A stretch of DNA of 64,000 nt, taken from Xiphias gladius (taxonomy: Eukaryota > Chordata > Actinopteri > Istiophoriformes > Xiphiidae). Positions 59,879-64,000 of the stretch are shown in pieces. The stretch lies in the NCBI RefSeq assembly GCF_016859285.1, contig NC_053414.1, positions 31,617,005 to 31,681,004 on the forward strand, read 5' to 3'. The notes beneath the pieces were generated by a model that made no database searches, was not told the origin of the DNA, and saw only the letters and a program-made list of their open reading frames with translations. Position 1 is the stretch's first letter. Every line of letters starts with the position of its first letter. The position numbers and the translations under genes were made by a program.

Positions 59879-60399
59879 AGTATACCCTGAAATCAGTCAT
59901 ACACAGAAGTGTCTTGTCTTATCAGAAGATCTGTTATTCCATTCCTGGATCAGATTTAAAGTTTTATAAGGTGTGGGGTTGCCTCTTTGAATATTTTGAG
60001 AAAATATCCACCATAGTCACCAAGGTCTTAATCCAGTGAACTGTTCTTTCATCAAATGCAGTTTTATTGGAGTTTGGCTTTGCCTTTCTGCCCAGCAGAC
60101 GTACAGTCTTCCAGATCTCATCTTGACTTCTGCAGTTCCCACTCACTGCCATTTCTTAACGACATTTCAGAGAATGGAAATTTCAAGCTGGAAGCAACCT
60201 CCACCTTACCAAAAGGTTTGAACAGTCAGATAATTTATCATTAGTTGATAATTCCTATTGACAAAACCTGACCTGCCCTACAAGTCCTAACAAGTCCATG
60301 ATGACCTAATGAGTTAAATTAGGTTCTGAATGTTTAACAAATAGAAGAGGTCCAAACTTTTTCATGTAACAATTACTGTGTTTATTTTTTACTTTGGCA

Positions 60400-60655
60400 T
60401 TAGTCTATACTGAATTACATATGGGGTGCAGACTGTGAAGTTGCATGCTGAAAGTAACACGAACGTTTCGCCACAATTAGCTCCAAGTGACATTTAAAAA
60501 AGTGGTGATGAATTTTTAAAAGTCACTTTTTACCAGATTAACTAGTGATTGTAAACTTTGTCATATTTATTCAATTTACTTTTATTGTAAAAAAATATTT
60601 CATGTAATGTTATATCTAAATATTGAATCTAAATCTAAATAAATTAAAAATAACA
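60400..60655 (+). repeat. Direct repeat, left copy (~255 bp)
   Basis: Aligned with 63388-63650 in the same orientation. Shared landmarks, in order, are AATTACATATG(G/A)GGTGCAGACTGT, CATGCTGAAA, AACGTTTC(G/A)CCA, AGTCACTTTTTACCAGATT, CATATTTATT and (T/G)TAATGTTA(T/C)ATCTAAATATT. The copies end in AAATCTAAAT-type runs. It is probably one transposon family inserted twice. No coding was seen. Confidence 0.7.
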
Positions 60656-63387
60656 GTACATTTGAAGAATTTTTAAGTCTGTTTGCCGCAGGAGTTGTAT
60701 CTACATCTATCTATCATTATTATTAACAGAGTGATATACTGCACCTTTTCACGAAGACATTTTATGAGAACTCATTGATTTGTTTGCTATGTGCTTGGTG
60801 AAATAGTGGCATGTCTTGGTAACACTTTTTTGGGGTTTCCACATACGTCCACATGGACTCGGTTTCCCAAAGTCTCCCACTAATCGAATTCTGATCTCCA
60901 TGGACTCAGCATTTACAGTATGCCATTGGTAACCTGGTGATTTACTTCATCTTGCAATAAAATCCACATTTAGAGGCACTAAATTCTTTTTCTCTTTGCT
61001 GTGCCCCACACACTGGCTTTAAAATAGATACCACTTTTGTGCAGAACAATGTCTTCATTGTCTTTAAAATGTTTTCTTACTGGACCTGGTTTTATTCTAA
61101 GATAACCTAATCTTGTCCATCTGCTAATTAGCTATTGTAACCAGTTAATTTTTAATGCAATCCACACAATTTAAAAATAAATATAACACTATCAGTTCCC
61201 TTTTCTTTCTAAATGTTGACAGGTCTCTGGAATCACTCCATTGCTTCGCACATGTTGGACCCAGCCAGGGTGCAAAGCTCGACCCAGCTGATGAGGTAGG
61301 AGAAGCGGGATTGCACTCCACTGCTCCATGCTTTTCAGTTGAAAAGACACATAAACAATGGTTACTTGCGCAATCACCAAGTAAGGCTGACATCTGGGGC
61401 AGAGTGAGTTACAAGATTGTGTAAACAGATGCTAAATGATTGCATTGCAGTGCTGGATGCTAAGGAAGAATTCATCATGAATTTATTTTGTGTTTTAGTA
61501 CTGTCTTTGAGTAAGACTTCTTGCTCACTGTTAAGTTTTGTGTCTGCACTTCCTGTAAACGCTCCTTCCTGTGACACACATCTTGATTTTCTGTAAGATC
61601 GACAAAAGCGCTAAATTCACGTCATTCCACACTTGCTACTTTCTAGTTCAAAACATTCTTACTTCCAAACTTGATATTACATTTAACTCTTTTGAGGCTC
61701 TTGTATTACAACCGTCTCCATCCACTATAAATTGCTTTGTCCAGAGCAACAGGCTCCAACCATTCCACACTGTAGTACTCTATATGGCCCTGTCTCACAA
61801 TTTTTAGAGATTCTAAGTCTACGTGACATCAGTATTAACCTGAATAAAGGCCTCTGATCCTCTAAGAAAAGCCTTTCCGGTACTTAATTTTGGCTTCACC
61901 CAGTTTTTGCATGAGCTTAGTAACTGCAGTGATAATAACCTGATTCTGTCCATATTGAGAAAATTGATTCTATCGAATCAGGATAAAATAACGGAAACTA
62001 AATGTCCTACTGTTCTGTAACATGATTAAGTTTATTCTTCAGCTGTGTACAGGTGGTTTGATGATACTCTCAAGTTTTGCAGGACTGCTCCTTTGTCATT
62101 TTTGTTCTCTTGTAATTTGTTTTTCAGTTAGCCACGTGTTTTCAAGTTAAATTTTTATCAATACGTGCAACATGTAGCTCCCCTATTTAGCAAGCAAAGT
62201 CAACAGTTATAAGAATCAGGAAAGCAGAAGATTTTCTAGAATATATATTTTTCAATAATGTGTGAATTGACACAGGGAGTACTTTGACAAATTCCAGCCT
62301 CTGTCAAATTCTGTGTTGCCTGGTTCAAGGACACACAGGAGGTTTATGTCAACGTGTAGCCTAAGCTCCATCTCACCTCATTAAGGCCTAATGTCAGAAC
62401 AGAGATAAAGTGATATATGTGGGATGAGCAATTGGGGAGAGAGAACACTGAAACTGACCCTAATTGGTAACGAACCAAAGTGGGGAGTGGGATATCCTGA
62501 ATATTAAAGGTTTAATTTGCATAAACCTATATGTTTGGGACAACACCCTGATATTGTTGGAGAATCAGAATTGGAGAATCAGAATTGGAGAATCGGACTC
62601 GACTGGACCCTTGCAGGCTTTTTAATTTGAACTCAATGATTATCTCCCTGCAAACTATGTGTACCTGATTTTTATAAATAAAGAAAACTCAAAAGGAGCA
62701 TCGACATGCTGTGAATAAGGTTGTGATATACGACATCAGCTATTGACATATACTATTGTTCTTTTGGTCCACCTTGCATCATTATTGTTAGTCATTGCGT
62801 TTATTCTGTGTTGGTAGACAATAATAAATTTTCATTATTCTGAACCCAGTCGTTGCAGTTTGTTCCTTTGAAGTAGATATTGGAGCTCCATTGAATCGGG
62901 AAGTCACAGCTTCTGATATTAAACTGATGAATGTGACTAGTCAATTAATTTGTGTAATCAATTTCCTGCAAAAAACAGGTGGTGCCCCTACAAGTGCTTA
63001 TTTAATAGTTCTGTTCGAAACACTACACTCTTTAATGTCAGATCAATCTCTTATCAAATTTGAAGCGATACAAGCCTGTCTTTGCAACACTGGTGCAAAT
63101 GTATTTATCACTTGACACATTGATCTGTCAGCTTTAACTGGTCTTGGTGAGCTATTACCGGTGGTCATGCACTTTTCACTGCAGCTACAGGCCCGGCTGA
63201 AAATTGTACCATTGACTTAAACACAGCTTTGTCTATTCTTCTCAACTGAATCGTACCTCTTACTGACAAAACCAAACTGTCAAATAGGTTGGTTTACAGA
63301 AAAAAAAACAACACATGCTCTTAATCAGGCTTGCAGGAGATTGGAGCCCAAATGGCAAAAATCTAAACTGGAAGTCTTCTGGAATTA
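60656..63387. other. Intergenic sequence with possible LTR-like segment
   Basis: No gene is recognised. A 14-bp unit (GTTGGAGAATCAGA / ATTGGAGAATCAGA / ATTGGAGAATCGGA) is repeated three times at about 62556-62597, with AATAAAGAAAAC at about 62678. Together with upstream TATA-like text this recalls an LTR, but no paired copy or TG..CA ends were found. The frame at 62891-63115 has no family features. Confidence 0.35.
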
Positions 63388-63650
63388 GTGTATACAATTA
63401 CATATGAGGTGCAGACTGTAAAATAACATGCTGAAATTAACAGCAACGTTTCACCAACAACATTAAAAAAAGAATTTTTAAGAGTCACTTTTTACCAGAT
63501 TTACAGCAGTATTTGTGAACTTTATCATATTTATTTTTCTTGAAAAAAAAATTGAATGTAATGTTACATCTAAATATTAAACCTAAATGTAAATATTAAA
63601 TTTAAATCCAAATGTTAAATATTAAATCTAAATGTTAAATTATTATGTCA
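63388..63650 (+). repeat. Direct repeat, right copy (~260 bp)
   Basis: Counterpart of 60400-60655. It ends in a longer degenerate run of TTAAATCTAAATG-like 13-bp units (63580-63645), which probably expanded by slippage at the element's tail. Confidence 0.7.
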
Positions 63651-64000
63651 CGAGTGCTTGGTGAAACTAAATATTTAGCTAATATGCAAAATCACATTAC
63701 CGGTCAACGGAAGTATCGATATAAACACTCAATGAAGAGATCCTGCGCTATCAACGGCCTTCTGCCTGTCCAATCCAGGCTCAAAGTTATTATAATTTTG
63801 GTCGTAGGCCTATTTTTATATCACTTTGCTAAGTCTTGATATTTTTTCAGGCAAGAACGTAATCGTTTTGATTGATAATATGTGGTCAGTTTATCAAAAT
63901 AAGGCCTTTTTGGAAATTTGCTGCAGCGATTTGGGAGATGTGAGGACCCACCTGCCAGGTGAGACCGACACGTCTCAGCAGCTCGCAGCCTGGCTCTTAA

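Noticed and set aside
60036..60221. Overlapping short frames on both strands (..IWKTVRLLGRK.. on minus)
   Set aside because: Text looks like a dispersed fish repeat, but I could not define its ends or family, so it is not listed.
61155..61424. 89-codon plus-strand frame after a possible acceptor
   Set aside because: A minus-strand frame of similar length overlaps it, and no domain or compatible exon is seen.

Overview
The window is vertebrate nuclear DNA, almost certainly from a ray-finned (probably percomorph) fish. It has split genes with GT..AG introns, abundant fish-type L2/CR1-like LINE tails, tRNA-derived SINE-like repeats, Tc1 and hAT remnants, MITE-like inverted repeats and long (TG)n, (AT)n and (TC)n microsatellites. 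There are no bacterial-type genes or operons. I recognise six host loci by reading exons across splice sites. Most of the remaining DNA is introns, intergenic sequence and decayed transposons.

Layout. At 0.1-13.4 kb on the minus strand lies a C2H2 zinc-finger locus: a coiled-coil first exon (13145-13433), a second exon (11266-11396) and a three-finger terminal exon (4879-5925). Downstream are a small exon (2793-2859) and a four-finger terminal exon (117-1027). The reading phases would let either terminal module be joined to the same first two exons. At 17.8-23.1 kb (+) is a complete four-exon chchd10 encoding a 141-aa twin-CX9C mitochondrial protein. At 24.7-28.2 kb (+) is a complete three-exon ddt (D-dopachrome tautomerase, 118 aa). 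At 37.4-44.3 kb (+) is a theta-class glutathione S-transferase copy whose exons 2 and 3 each carry an in-frame stop while exons 4 and 5 are intact; no exon 1 was found. At 54.06-56.95 kb (+) is a complete secreted C-type lectin-like gene (194 aa) with its TATA box, leader and poly(A) signal.

The order chchd10 - ddt - gstt resembles the human 22q11.23 neighbourhood, which carries CHCHD10, DDT/MIF, the GSTT genes and a zinc-finger gene, so the block is probably ancient synteny. The genes share no pathway evident from the sequence, although DDT and GSTT are often adjacent in vertebrates.

Repeats dominate 21.6-22.7, 31.45-35.4, 39.7-40.1, 46.0-48.6, 50.7-53.6 and 57.4-59.9 kb. Two L2-like LINEs of one family face each other and bracket the lectin gene. 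I found no clearly new biological system. The best leads are the possible alternative zinc-finger terminal exons, the half-broken gstt, and the lectin gene without a canonical sugar-binding motif whose (TG)40 tract abuts a splice acceptor.
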